This document shows, in pieces, positions 1 through 7,704 of a DNA stretch of 28,755 nucleotides. The DNA comes from Euplotes aediculatus. Its lineage: Eukaryota > Ciliophora > Spirotrichea > Euplotida > Euplotidae. Position 1 is the stretch's first letter. The number at the start of each line of letters is the position of its first letter. The translations under genes and the position numbers were made by a program. Location of the stretch: the NCBI GenBank assembly GCA_030463445.1, contig JAQGFW010003750.1, positions 1 through 28,755 on the forward strand. The letters run 5' to 3'. The notes below the pieces were generated by a model. That model worked only from the letters and a program-made list of their open reading frames with translations, was not told the origin of the DNA and made no database searches.

Positions 1-1947
1 TCGCTTAAAATTCAGCTCAATGGAAAAAAGCTGAAAGGAGAATTTGCCCTTGTGAAAACAAAGGGGATGGAAGACAATTCCTGGTTGCTGATAAAACATA
101 AGGAATTGTCAGTTGCTCCTGCAAAACTTCCTGATCAGGTTTCTCCCATGCTGGCTACCCTTCACACTGCTCCATTCAATGACAAGGACTGGCAATTTGA
201 GATCAAATGGGATGGGTATCGTGCACTGGCTTATATAAGTGAACATAAAGCTGATTTGATTTCAAGGAATGGGCGTTCCTATACTAAAAAATTTCAGCCT
301 ATTACTGAAGCCTTACAGGATTTAGGATTTAATGCAGTACTGGATGGCGAGTTGGTTGTAACAGACGAAAAAGGAATCGCCCGCTTTCAACAACTGCAAC
401 ATTGGAAAACAGAAGCAGATGGGGACCTGCTCTATTATGTATTTGATCTGCTCTGGTACAATGGAGAGGATCTGAGAAAGAGGCCCTTATCAGAGCGGGT
501 TGAACTACTACAGGATATTCTTCCTGCAGATCATCCATTAATCCGGATGGGATTCACTATTAAGGAACGGGGAAAGGATTTGCTGGACAGTGCACTTGAA
601 ATGGGATTGGAGGGTATCATCGCCAAGCGACTGAGCAGTACCTATCAATCAGGGAAGCGTTCTCCTGATTGGTTAAAAATCAAAACACAGAACCGGCAGG
701 AGGCGATCATTCTTGGTTATACGAAAAAAGAAGATACGCCTAAACTGTTCAGTGCACTCTTGTTAGGCTTGTATAATAACGGACAATTGCAGTATGCAGG
801 TAAAGTTGGAACCGGCTTTTCGGATAAACAACAAAGGGAATTGATAAAACAATTTAAACCCCTTGTAGTGAAACAGGCACCTGTTAAAAAACCTGCATTG
901 CGCGAATCGATTACCTGGCTGAAGCCGGTACTTTTATGTGAGATCAGTTATACAGAATTGACAGAGCAGGGAGTATTCCGGCACCCTTCGTTTAAGGGTC
1001 TGCGTGATGATAAAGCTGCTACAGAAGTGATACTGGAAGAACCACCACAACTGTTATTGACGGATACCCGCCTGAAGTTTACCAACCTCGATAAACTATA
1101 CTGGCCGGAAGAGAAGCTAACAAAACGTGATTTACTCAACTACTATGCGCAGATCGCACCCTATATCCTGCCTTATATAAAAGATCGTCCGCAATCCTTA
1201 TACCGGTTTCCGGATGGATACAGGGGCAAGCGGTTTTATCAGAAAGATGTTACCGGTAAAGTGCCGGATTGGGTAGCCAGGTTTCCCTATCGTACAGAAA
1301 CTGACCGGAAAGACAAAAATTACCTGGTGGTGAAAGACGAAGCCAGTCTCTTATACATGGTTAATTTGGGTTGTATTGAAATCAATCCCTGGAGCAGTAC
1401 GGTGAAAAAGCCGGAATATCCGGATTGGTGTTTACTGGATCTGGATCCCGGTAGCAAAACGGATTTCTCCCAGGTTATTGATGTTGCCAATGTGATACAC
1501 GACTTGCTTAATAGTGTTGATATACCGTCCTATCCAAAAACATCCGGCTCAACCGGCTTACATATATACATTCCCTTAGGTAAAAAATACACTTATGAAC
1601 AATCGCGGGAGTTTGCAAGGGTATTGGTTACTATGGTACAGCAGGAAACATCAAACTACACCTCACTTGAACGAACGATAACAAAAAGGCGGGGGAAACT
1701 CTATCTGGATTTTCTACAGAATCGTTCGCAGGCAACATTGGCTGCACCTTATTCCGTGCGTCCCAAACCCGGTGCAACGGTATCCATGCCGCTGCATTGG
1801 GAAGAGGTAAAACAGGGATTGAAGATGCAGGATTTCAACCTGCAGAACGTACCGGCATTACTGAAAGAACGGGGTGATCTATTCAAGCCGGTACTGGGTA
1901 AAGGAATTGATATGAAGGCAGCATTGAAACGGCTGCAACAGGTATAA
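1..1947 (+). CDS. ligD: ATP-dependent DNA ligase LigD (5' partial), PE-ligase-polymerase fusion
   Basis: Multifunctional NHEJ enzyme that trims, fills and seals DNA double-strand breaks with Ku. The frame is open from base 1, so the gene starts upstream; the GTG at 52 is internal. The first ~35 codons match the end of the LigD 3'-phosphoesterase domain (GEFALVKTKG..WLLIKHKE). The ligase domain follows, with the adenylation motif KWDGYR (lysine codon at 205-207) and an OB-fold segment up to about base 1020. The polymerase/primase domain starts near 1078 and carries the DLD metal-binding motif near 1435 and SGSTGLHIYIP near 1543. The order PE-ligase-polymerase is that of Pseudomonas LigD, not the mycobacterial order. 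648 residues are visible. ku follows after 24 bases, so the two are probably co-transcribed. Identification is secure. Confidence 0.96.
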   Translation, partial: SLKIQLNGKKLKGEFALVKTKGMEDNSWLLIKHKELSVAPAKLPDQVSPMLATLHTAPFNDKDWQFEIKWDGYRALAYISEHKADLISRNGRSYTKKFQPITEALQDLGFNAVLDGELVVTDEKGIARFQQLQHWKTEADGDLLYYVFDLLWYNGEDLRKRPLSERVELLQDILPADHPLIRMGFTIKERGKDLLDSALEMGLEGIIAKRLSSTYQSGKRSPDWLKIKTQNRQEAIILGYTKKEDTPKLFSALLLGLYNNGQLQYAGKVGTGFSDKQQRELIKQFKPLVVKQAPVKKPALRESITWLKPVLLCEISYTELTEQGVFRHPSFKGLRDDKAATEVILEEPPQLLLTDTRLKFTNLDKLYWPEEKLTKRDLLNYYAQIAPYILPYIKDRPQSLYRFPDGYRGKRFYQKDVTGKVPDWVARFPYRTETDRKDKNYLVVKDEASLLYMVNLGCIEINPWSSTVKKPEYPDWCLLDLDPGSKTDFSQVIDVANVIHDLLNSVDIPSYPKTSGSTGLHIYIPLGKKYTYEQSREFARVLVTMVQQETSNYTSLERTITKRRGKLYLDFLQNRSQATLAAPYSVRPKPGATVSMPLHWEEVKQGLKMQDFNLQNVPALLKERGDLFKPVLGKGIDMKAALKRLQQV

Positions 1948-1971
1948 ATTCATTTATAAAAATGATAACTT

Positions 1972-2739
1972 ATGAGATCGATCTGGACAGGCAGTATTGC
2001 ATTCGGACTGGTAAACATTCCGGTGAAATTATTTTCTGCAATAAATGAACGCGCACTGGATTTTGATATGCTGGACAAGAAAGATCATAGTCCGATTAAG
2101 TTCAAACGGGTAAGCGAAAAAACAGGAAAAGAAGTGTTGTGGGAGAATATTGTAAAAGGCTATGACCTGGATGGCAAATACGTGGTATTGACCGACGAGG
2201 ATTTTGATGCTGCAAGTCCGGAGAAAACCAAAACCATTAACATGGAAGCTTTTGTGAATCCGGCTGAAGTGGATATGATTCTCTTCGACAATGCCTATTA
2301 CCTGGCGCCTGCAAAAGGAGGGGAGCGGGCATTTAGTTTGCTGGAAGCTGCGCTGCAGAAAAGCGGTAAAGCAGGGGTTGGGAGTTTTGTGTTAAGAAAT
2401 AAAGAGAAGCCGGTATTGTTGCGGTCTGCGAAAGGGTTGTTGATTCTGCATACGCTCCGCTTCCTGAATGAGATTCGGGATCCCTCTGATTTTGTAGTTA
2501 AAAAAGTTACGCCCAAACGAAATGAGTTAACAATGGCGGGAAACCTTATAAAAAGCATGAGCGGCAAATTCAACATTGCCGATTTTAAGGATAGTTATAC
2601 CGCGAAATTGAAAAAGCTGATCCGTTCCAAAGCAACCGGCAAAAAGCTGCCGGCTCCGAAGGCCAGGGTGGAGAAACCTGCCAGTGATCTGATTGAACAA
2701 TTGCAGCAAAGTCTGGCGAAGCCAAAACGAAAGAAGTAA
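1972..2739 (+). CDS. ku: Bacterial Ku protein (NHEJ DNA-end binding)
   Basis: Forms a homodimeric ring that threads onto broken DNA ends and recruits LigD. The 255-residue length fits the bacterial family. The N-terminus MRSIWTGSIAFGLVNIPVKL is diagnostic of the Ku core, and the family's 'FDNAYYLAP' segment and the 'LRSAKGLLILHTLRF' segment follow. The last ~45 residues form a Lys/Pro-rich basic tail, which in bacterial Ku contributes to DNA binding and LigD contact. It lies 24 bases after ligD on the same strand. No separate promoter is evident in that gap, so ligD-ku is likely one transcript. Confidence 0.96.
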   Translation: MRSIWTGSIAFGLVNIPVKLFSAINERALDFDMLDKKDHSPIKFKRVSEKTGKEVLWENIVKGYDLDGKYVVLTDEDFDAASPEKTKTINMEAFVNPAEVDMILFDNAYYLAPAKGGERAFSLLEAALQKSGKAGVGSFVLRNKEKPVLLRSAKGLLILHTLRFLNEIRDPSDFVVKKVTPKRNELTMAGNLIKSMSGKFNIADFKDSYTAKLKKLIRSKATGKKLPAPKARVEKPASDLIEQLQQSLAKPKRKK

Positions 2740-2789
2740 TTTTTGGGAAATGACGCAATAGGCCCTTATCCTGACGCTTCCATACCCTT

Positions 2790-2817
2790 TTTGTTTAGGT
2801 AATAAAAACTAGGTTTG
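2790..2817 (+). promoter_or_regulatory. Bacteroidetes-type promoter before the VOC gene
   Basis: TAGGTTTG at 2810-2817 is a perfect TAnnTTTG -7 element. A TTTG at 2790-2793 could be the -33 element, but the 16-base spacing is shorter than the usual 19-21. The start codon at 2834 lies 16 bases past the -7 box, giving a short leader. It would separate the following cassette from ligD-ku. Confidence 0.45.
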
Positions 2818-2833
2818 TCAAAATTGTAATACC

Positions 2834-3274
2834 ATGCCACTAATCAATCCTTACATTAATTTCAACGGAAACACGGAAGAAGCATTTAACTTCTATAAGT
2901 CTGTATTTGGAGGGGAGTTTCTCAGAGTCATGCGCTATAAAGATCTGGCTGTACCTGGTGCTCCATTTTCTGAGAAGGAGGCGGATAAAATAATGCATAT
3001 AGCATTGCCTATTGGGAAGAATATTTTAATGGGTAATGATGTTCCGGAAAGTATGGGTCGGGTGAATGAAAACGAAAACAGGTCAAAGATTTCAATTAGT
3101 ACAGCTTCTAAGGAAGAAGCCGATAGAATTTTCAACGGACTATCTGCCGGAGGTGCAATAGAGTTTCCGATTGGTGATAGCCCCTGGGGTTCCTATTTCG
3201 GTATGTTCAGAGATAAGTATGGTATTGAATGGATGGTGGATTATGATGCCAATTATAAAGGCGAGATCGTATGA
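2834..3274 (+). CDS. VOC-superfamily (PhnB-like / glyoxalase fold) protein
   Basis: A 146-residue protein of the vicinal-oxygen-chelate superfamily, PhnB-like branch. The opening INPYINFNGNTEEAFNFYKS, the central KIMHIALPIG and the closing WGSYFGMFRDKYGIEWMVDY are typical of this branch, which pairs two beta-alpha-beta-beta-beta modules. The true substrate of such proteins is mostly unknown. Relatives include glyoxalase and antibiotic-binding proteins, but nothing here proves resistance. Its stop overlaps the next gene's start (ATGA), which implies translational coupling with the RibD/DHFR-like reductase. A TAnnTTTG promoter lies just upstream. Family assignment is firm; function is open. Confidence 0.88.
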   Translation: MPLINPYINFNGNTEEAFNFYKSVFGGEFLRVMRYKDLAVPGAPFSEKEADKIMHIALPIGKNILMGNDVPESMGRVNENENRSKISISTASKEEADRIFNGLSAGGAIEFPIGDSPWGSYFGMFRDKYGIEWMVDYDANYKGEIV

Positions 3275-3816
3275 ATAAAGTGATTGCCACCATTAATATG
3301 ACACTAGATGGAGTATTTGATCACACTGCGGTTCAGGCAAGTGCAGAACTGCATCAGCATTATGCTGAATTAATTAATCAGGCGGATGTCATTTTATATG
3401 GCAGAATTACTTATCAGCTGATGGAATATTGGAAAACGGTGGTAGCGCATCCAACCGGGAACAAATCAACAGATGATTTTGCTGTCAGCATGGATAAAAT
3501 AGAAAAGATTGTTTTTTCGCGTACCCTGGAAGCATCCAATTGGGATACTGCAACAATAGCAGAAGACGCACCTGAAAAACTGGTTTCAAAGCTCAAAATG
3601 CAGCAGGCAGGCACCATATTAATTGGAAGCCGGAGTTTACTTATTCAACTGATGAAGTTTAATCTGGTGGATGAATTTCAGCTTTGCATACATCCGGTTA
3701 TAGCAGGTAGGGGAGCATTATTATTTGAGCAACAGAATTGGCAGCAATCCTTTCGGCTGATAAAGACCAAACAATTGGATTCGGGAGCAATTGTAGTATA
3801 TTACCAACCTGTTTGA
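3271..3816 (+). CDS. Dihydrofolate reductase-family protein (RibD C-terminal domain)
   Basis: A 181-residue NADPH-dependent reductase-like protein of the RibD_C/DHFR-like fold. It shows the family's N-terminal VIATINMTLDG strand, a VILYGRITYQLM helix-strand, the nucleotide-site IGSRSLLIQLM (GGxxLxxxLL-like), and the C-terminal LCIHPVIAGRGALLF. It is not the housekeeping FolA enzyme: proteins of this branch usually have no proven folate substrate. It overlaps the VOC gene by four bases and precedes arr by 12 bases, so the three are likely translated from one message. The substrate cannot be told from sequence. Confidence 0.86.
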   Translation: MNKVIATINMTLDGVFDHTAVQASAELHQHYAELINQADVILYGRITYQLMEYWKTVVAHPTGNKSTDDFAVSMDKIEKIVFSRTLEASNWDTATIAEDAPEKLVSKLKMQQAGTILIGSRSLLIQLMKFNLVDEFQLCIHPVIAGRGALLFEQQNWQQSFRLIKTKQLDSGAIVVYYQPV

Positions 3817-3828
3817 ATCAACCTTCTT

Positions 3829-4245
3829 ATGAGTACATCCCCAACAGTTTTTGAACAGACCTACTTCCATGGCACTAAAGCTGATTTGAAATTGGGTGAG
3901 CTGATTGAGCCCGGGTTTGCCTCCAATTACGGGAGCAATAAAAATGCGAAATATATTTTCCTCACCGCTACGCTGGACGCCGCTATCTGGGCAGCGGAAC
4001 TGGCAGTTGGAGAAGGAAATGGACGTATTTACCTGGTTGAACCAACTGGTCTGATTGAAGACGATCCTGATCTGACCGATAAAAAGTTTCCAGGTAATCC
4101 TACCAAATCCTATCGTTCAACGAATGCGTTCCGCGTTGTTGGTGAAGTAGCAAATTGGCAGGGACATGCTCCGGATCATGTAAGAGCCATGAAAGAGGGA
4201 TTGGCAAAATTGAAAGAACAGGGAATAAATTCTTTAAATGAATGA
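3829..4245 (+). CDS. arr: Rifampin ADP-ribosyltransferase (Arr family)
   Basis: Arr enzymes transfer ADP-ribose from NAD+ to the C23 hydroxyl of rifamycins, inactivating them. At 138 residues the protein is full length for the family. Family signatures are present: YFHGTKADL (His14), YGSNKNAKYIFLT (Tyr42), the acidic loop EDDPDLTDKKFPGNPTKSYR (Asp79/Asp81 near the position of the catalytic Asp of Arr-ms) and NAFRVVGEV. Chromosomal arr genes are known in environmental bacteria and do not by themselves indicate recent transfer; I see no mobile-element marks nearby. It follows the DHFR-like gene by 12 bases. The family call is strong; activity on rifamycins is inferred. Confidence 0.92.
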   Translation: MSTSPTVFEQTYFHGTKADLKLGELIEPGFASNYGSNKNAKYIFLTATLDAAIWAAELAVGEGNGRIYLVEPTGLIEDDPDLTDKKFPGNPTKSYRSTNAFRVVGEVANWQGHAPDHVRAMKEGLAKLKEQGINSLNE

Positions 4246-4276
4246 CTCAAATTTACAATAGTCAATAAATTTCAAC

Positions 4277-4537
4277 GTGCATATCAACACCATCAATAAA
4301 TATGTTTTGCTGATTACATTGTTGGTCGTATATGTCTATTATACAGTTCATTCTTTTTTATATATTCGAAAGAGTCCGATTTTTTCCAGGCGCATAAAAA
4401 TAATTCATCTGATTGCGATTTGGATAGTGCCGTTTATATGGGCATATCTTTTGAAAGCTTCGATGCAGCCTGCACCTGGTTCCTACCAGGTTGAACGAAA
4501 GGAACCGGACGAGCCATTTTCTGGACATAGTGTTTGA
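4277..4537 (+). CDS. Small two-helix membrane protein, function unknown
   Basis: I do not recognise this 86-residue protein. It starts with GTG; no in-frame ATG lies near the start. Two hydrophobic segments are clear, at about residues 9-29 and 42-60, separated by a short basic loop (RKSPIFSRRIK). That charge pattern suggests a hairpin with the loop in the cytoplasm. A polar, Pro/Glu-rich tail of about 25 residues follows. It sits between arr (31 bases upstream) and the Nudix gene (27 bases downstream) on the same strand, so it probably belongs to the same transcript. An open frame on the other strand (4358-4759) overlaps it but has no family features. Confidence 0.6.
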   Translation: MHINTINKYVLLITLLVVYVYYTVHSFLYIRKSPIFSRRIKIIHLIAIWIVPFIWAYLLKASMQPAPGSYQVERKEPDEPFSGHSV

Positions 4538-4564
4538 TTTTCGACAAGAATTAAATTCATACAA

Positions 4565-5143
4565 TTGATATCCGATATAAAAATAACAGACACCAGCATC
4601 CTTTCTGACAACTGGTATATTCTCAAAAAGATCTCCTATGAATATTCCAAACCAGACGGTTCCCGGCATAGTCAAAGCAGGGAAGTGTATGACAGAGGAA
4701 ATGGAGCCACCATTTTGTTGTATAACAAAGAACAGCAAACCGTGGTACTCACCCGGCAATTCAGGCTGCCAACCTTTGTGAATGGTAATGCGTCCGGCAT
4801 GTTGATTGAAACCTGCGCTGGTTTATTGGATACTGATAATCCGGAAGATTGTATCTGTCGGGAAACAGAAGAAGAAACAGGCTACAAAATATCCTCCGTT
4901 CAAAAGGTATTGGAAGCATATATGTCGCCCGGCTCAGTAACTGAGATCCTGCATTTTTTCATAGCTGCCTATACCAAAGAAATGAAGCAGTCGCATGGTG
5001 GTGGGGTTCCCCACGAAGAGGAAAATATTGAAGTGCTGGAAATAACGATAGAAGAAGCAATGCAAATGATTGATTCCGGTGAAATACGGGATGCAAAAAC
5101 AATACTGCTATTGCAGTATGTAAAACTAAAAGCTATTCTATGA
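4565..5143 (+). CDS. nudK: NudK-type Nudix hydrolase (GDP-mannose pyrophosphatase family)
   Basis: Hydrolyses nucleoside diphosphate sugars such as GDP-mannose; some relatives also cut ADP-ribose. The 192-residue protein matches NudK along its length: ILSDNWYILKK near the N-terminus, REVYDRGNGATILLYN, the RQFRLPTFVNGN loop, the Nudix box GLLDTDNPEDCICRETEEET and YMSPGSVTEILHFFIA. The Nudix box has the one-residue-shorter spacing of E. coli NudK; the position usually Glu in GX5E is Asn here, with Glu two residues later. The start is TTG at 4565; the N-terminus aligns with NudK at this point and a stop lies ten codons upstream. It ends the plus-strand run that begins at ligD. Confidence 0.9.
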   Translation: MISDIKITDTSILSDNWYILKKISYEYSKPDGSRHSQSREVYDRGNGATILLYNKEQQTVVLTRQFRLPTFVNGNASGMLIETCAGLLDTDNPEDCICRETEEETGYKISSVQKVLEAYMSPGSVTEILHFFIAAYTKEMKQSHGGGVPHEEENIEVLEITIEEAMQMIDSGEIRDAKTILLLQYVKLKAIL

Positions 5144-5156
5144 AGCGCTTGATTGA

Positions 5157-5349
5157 TAATCGAATCATTAGTAGTTCAAAACTGTAGGATATACGTAGGA
5201 AGAGCGTAGGAACAGGCTGAAATGGGCTTTTTTGCTGGTGTTGTCAGGTCTTAAACCCCTGAAAATCAACTATAAATCGGCTCAGCATGGGATGAAATAA
5301 TCGGCTCATTCTGCAAGTAATCGGCTCATTCAGGTTGATAATCGGCTCA
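5157..5349. repeat. Two families of short iterated motifs in the nudK-glnA spacer
   Basis: The motif AATCGGCTCA occurs exactly four times, at 5275-5284, 5299-5308, 5319-5328 and 5340-5349 (steps of 24, 20 and 21 bases). Copies 2-4 extend to AATCGGCTCAT. A related TAATCGAATCATT lies at 5157-5169. Separately, GTAGGA occurs three times with an exact 11-base period, at 5184, 5195 and 5206. The steps are near one and two helical turns. The motifs lie in the presumed 3' untranslated part of the nudK transcript, before the shared terminator. Otherwise the 264-base spacer holds no gene. Confidence 0.85.
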
Positions 5350-5361
5350 TCCTGAAAACAA

Positions 5362-5385
5362 AAAACCCGCCAGTCGGCGGGTTTT
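5362..5385. terminator. Bidirectional intrinsic terminator between nudK and glnA
   Basis: AAAACCCGCC at 5362-5371 pairs perfectly with GGCGGGTTTT at 5376-5385 around the loop AGTC. The GC-rich stem is flanked by an A-run on one side and a T-run on the other, so it can end transcription of nudK (plus) and of glnA (minus), whose stop codon is 22 bases away. Confidence 0.92.
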
Positions 5386-5407
5386 ATATTTGCGTTCATT
5401 GTAATTA

Positions 5408-7597
5408 TTAGCGAATAAACAGCATCTCTCTGTACTTGGGCAGCGGCCAGTTGGCATCGTCTACCAGCAATTCCAGTTTGTCTACGCGGTAACGGATCGC
5501 GTCAAAGAATGGCGCTTTTACCTGGCTCTCATAAGCGATTGCCTTGGTGCGGGTTTCCGTCATAGCATTGCATACTTTTCTCGCTTCAATCATTTTCTCA
5601 ACCTGATCAGAAAGTACATTGATATGCTCGCTGATCTTTTCCAGAATCTGCAATTGGTTAGCATAACTGCTTTCTTTCAGCCCGATTTCCTTTAATCCCT
5701 TGATGTTGTTGATCAGGGTATTCTGGTATTTCACAGCGGCTGGTAATACATGACTGGTGCAGAGTTCACCCATGATACGGGCTTCGATCTGTACATTTTT
5801 GATGTACTTCTCCAGCTCAATTTCATGACGGGCTTCCAGTTCTACATGCGACAACACATCGTTGCTTTCAAAGAGGTGTTTGGCTTTTTCTGTTACCATT
5901 GCATCCAGGGCCAACGGTGTGGTTTTCAGGTTTGGCAAACCACGGCGGGCTGCTTCTTTTTCCCACTCTTCGCTGTAGCCGTCACCTTCAAACAATACTT
6001 TATCACTTGCAACAATATACTCACGGATCACATGCATGATCGCGATCTCTTTTTTCTCACCTTTCTCAATCAGTACGTCCACATCCTGTTTGAATTTTTT
6101 CAGGGTGTCAGCCATGATTGTATTCAGGGTAGTCATTGCATTGGCACAGTTGGCGGTAGAACCTACAGCACGGAATTCAAACTTGTTACCGGTAAAGGCA
6201 AAAGGTGAAGTACGGTTCCGGTCGGTATTGTCCAGCAACAATTCAGGAATGCTTCTGTGCAGATCCAGTTTGAGAATTGCTTCGTCCTGCTCGTCAAATT
6301 TGTCGCCTACACGCTCTTTGATTTCTTCCAGTACCTTGCTCAGGTACTGACCGATGAATACAGAGATGATCGCCGGAGGTGCTTCATTCGCGCCCAAACG
6401 GTAATCGTTACTCGCAGAGGCAATACTCGCACGAAGCAGGTCAGAATAATCGTGTACAGCCTTGATGGTGTTCACAAAGAAGGTGAGGAACATCAGGTTG
6501 GTCTTTGGCGTTTTGCCGGGAGCCAGCAGGTTTACACCTGTATCCGTTGACATACTCCAGTTATTGTGCTTGCCACTACCGTTGATTCCGGCAAATGGCT
6601 TCTCGTGCAACAATACCCGAAGTCCATGTCTGCGTGCAACACGGTTCATCACATCCATCAACAAGGTATTGTGATCTACTGCTACACTTACTTCTTCAAA
6701 AATGGGAGCACACTCGAACTGAGCCGGTGCCACTTCATTGTGACGCGTTCTCAGCGGAATACCCAGTTTATAAGATTCGTTTTCGAAATCGCGCATGAAG
6801 TCATAAACCCGCTCAGGAATAGAACCAAAATAATGGTCTTCCAGTTGCTGGCCTTTTGCCGGAGCATGACCAAATACAGTACGTCCGCTTAATACGAGAT
6901 CCGGACGTGCATTGAACATGCCTTCATCGATTACGAAATATTCCTGCTCCCATCCGAGGGTAGCAGCAACACGGCCTACATTTTTATCAAAATAATTGGC
7001 TACTTCAACTGCACTTTTATTGAGCGCTTCCAGTGATTTCAGCAATGGAGCTTTGTAATCAAGGGTTTCACCGGTATAAGAAACGAAGATGGTTGGAATA
7101 CACAAAGTTCTTCCATGTCCTATTTCCATGATGAAAGCAGGAGAGGAGGGATCCCATGCTGTATATCCACGTGCTTCAAAAGTAGCACGGATTCCACCAC
7201 TTGGGAAGGAAGAGGCATCCGGCTCCTGCTGAATCAGCGCGGCTCCGTCAAACTCTTCAATTGCAGTTCCATCACCTTTTAAGGTAAAGAAGGAATCATG
7301 CTTTTCTGCCGTAGTTCCTGTTAATGGCTGGAACCAGTGCGTGTAGTGCGTTACACCTTTTGTCTCGGCCCACTGACGCATGCCGGCTGCAATCTGATTG
7401 GCAACGGTACGATCAATTTTTTTGGATCCTTTGATGGAGGACAACAGGCTTTTGTAAGCTTCGTCGCTCAGGAAAGCCCTGGCTTTCTGAAGGGTAAACA
7501 CATTTTCACCGAACAAGGCAGTGATTTTGGCTAACCCGGGACCCTTCGGCTCTTTTCCCTGGCTGATGCTGTTGATTGCACTAACACGTAATGACAT
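5408..7597 (-). CDS. glnN: Glutamine synthetase type III
   Basis: Makes glutamine from glutamate, ammonia and ATP in the cytoplasm; the main ammonia-assimilation step. The 729-residue length is that of type III (GlnN) enzymes, which are typical of Bacteroidetes, and clearly longer than type I (~470). Signatures include the N-terminal FGENVFTLQKARAFLS, GGIRATFEARGYTAWDP, the glutamate-site FAGINGSGKHNNWS, NEVAPAQFE, and NRTSPFAFTGNKFEFRAVGS at about residues 458-477. The C-terminal extension ending in WPLPKYREMLF is also type III. It starts at ATG 7597 and is followed by a strong terminator. No convincing TAnnTTTG box is visible in the 107-base gap upstream, so the promoter is undetermined. 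The symbol could equally be glnA. Confidence 0.97.
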   Translation of the reverse strand: MSLRVSAINSISQGKEPKGPGLAKITALFGENVFTLQKARAFLSDEAYKSLLSSIKGSKKIDRTVANQIAAGMRQWAETKGVTHYTHWFQPLTGTTAEKHDSFFTLKGDGTAIEEFDGAALIQQEPDASSFPSGGIRATFEARGYTAWDPSSPAFIMEIGHGRTLCIPTIFVSYTGETLDYKAPLLKSLEALNKSAVEVANYFDKNVGRVAATLGWEQEYFVIDEGMFNARPDLVLSGRTVFGHAPAKGQQLEDHYFGSIPERVYDFMRDFENESYKLGIPLRTRHNEVAPAQFECAPIFEEVSVAVDHNTLLMDVMNRVARRHGLRVLLHEKPFAGINGSGKHNNWSMSTDTGVNLLAPGKTPKTNLMFLTFFVNTIKAVHDYSDLLRASIASASNDYRLGANEAPPAIISVFIGQYLSKVLEEIKERVGDKFDEQDEAILKLDLHRSIPELLLDNTDRNRTSPFAFTGNKFEFRAVGSTANCANAMTTLNTIMADTLKKFKQDVDVLIEKGEKKEIAIMHVIREYIVASDKVLFEGDGYSEEWEKEAARRGLPNLKTTPLALDAMVTEKAKHLFESNDVLSHVELEARHEIELEKYIKNVQIEARIMGELCTSHVLPAAVKYQNTLINNIKGLKEIGLKESSYANQLQILEKISEHINVLSDQVEKMIEARKVCNAMTETRTKAIAYESQVKAPFFDAIRYRVDKLELLVDDANWPLPKYREMLFIR

Positions 7598-7704
7598 GAG
7601 AAATAATTTTTAGCTGTTAATTTTTCCGGTTAAGAATAAATTTCCGCTAAGTTGCTTAAAAAAATGATAACATTCCTGTTGTTTTTTAAAGAATTTCAAC
7701 AGAG

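Noticed and set aside
52-54. GTG as the start of ligD
   Set aside because: The frame is open to base 1 and the residues before it match the LigD phosphoesterase domain, so the gene is cut by the window edge.
2834-3816. VOC and DHFR-like genes as fosfomycin/bleomycin and trimethoprim resistance genes
   Set aside because: The VOC protein is of the PhnB-like branch and the reductase is RibD-like rather than FolA; family membership alone does not show resistance.
4358-4759. 133-codon open frame on the minus strand
   Set aside because: It overlaps the small membrane protein and nudK in antisense; nudK is secure and the frame has no recognisable domain.
7676-7702. CTGTTG...CAACAG inverted repeat between the membrane-protein gene and glnN
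   Set aside because: A six-base stem with a 15-base AT loop and no T-run is too weak to call a terminator or operator.
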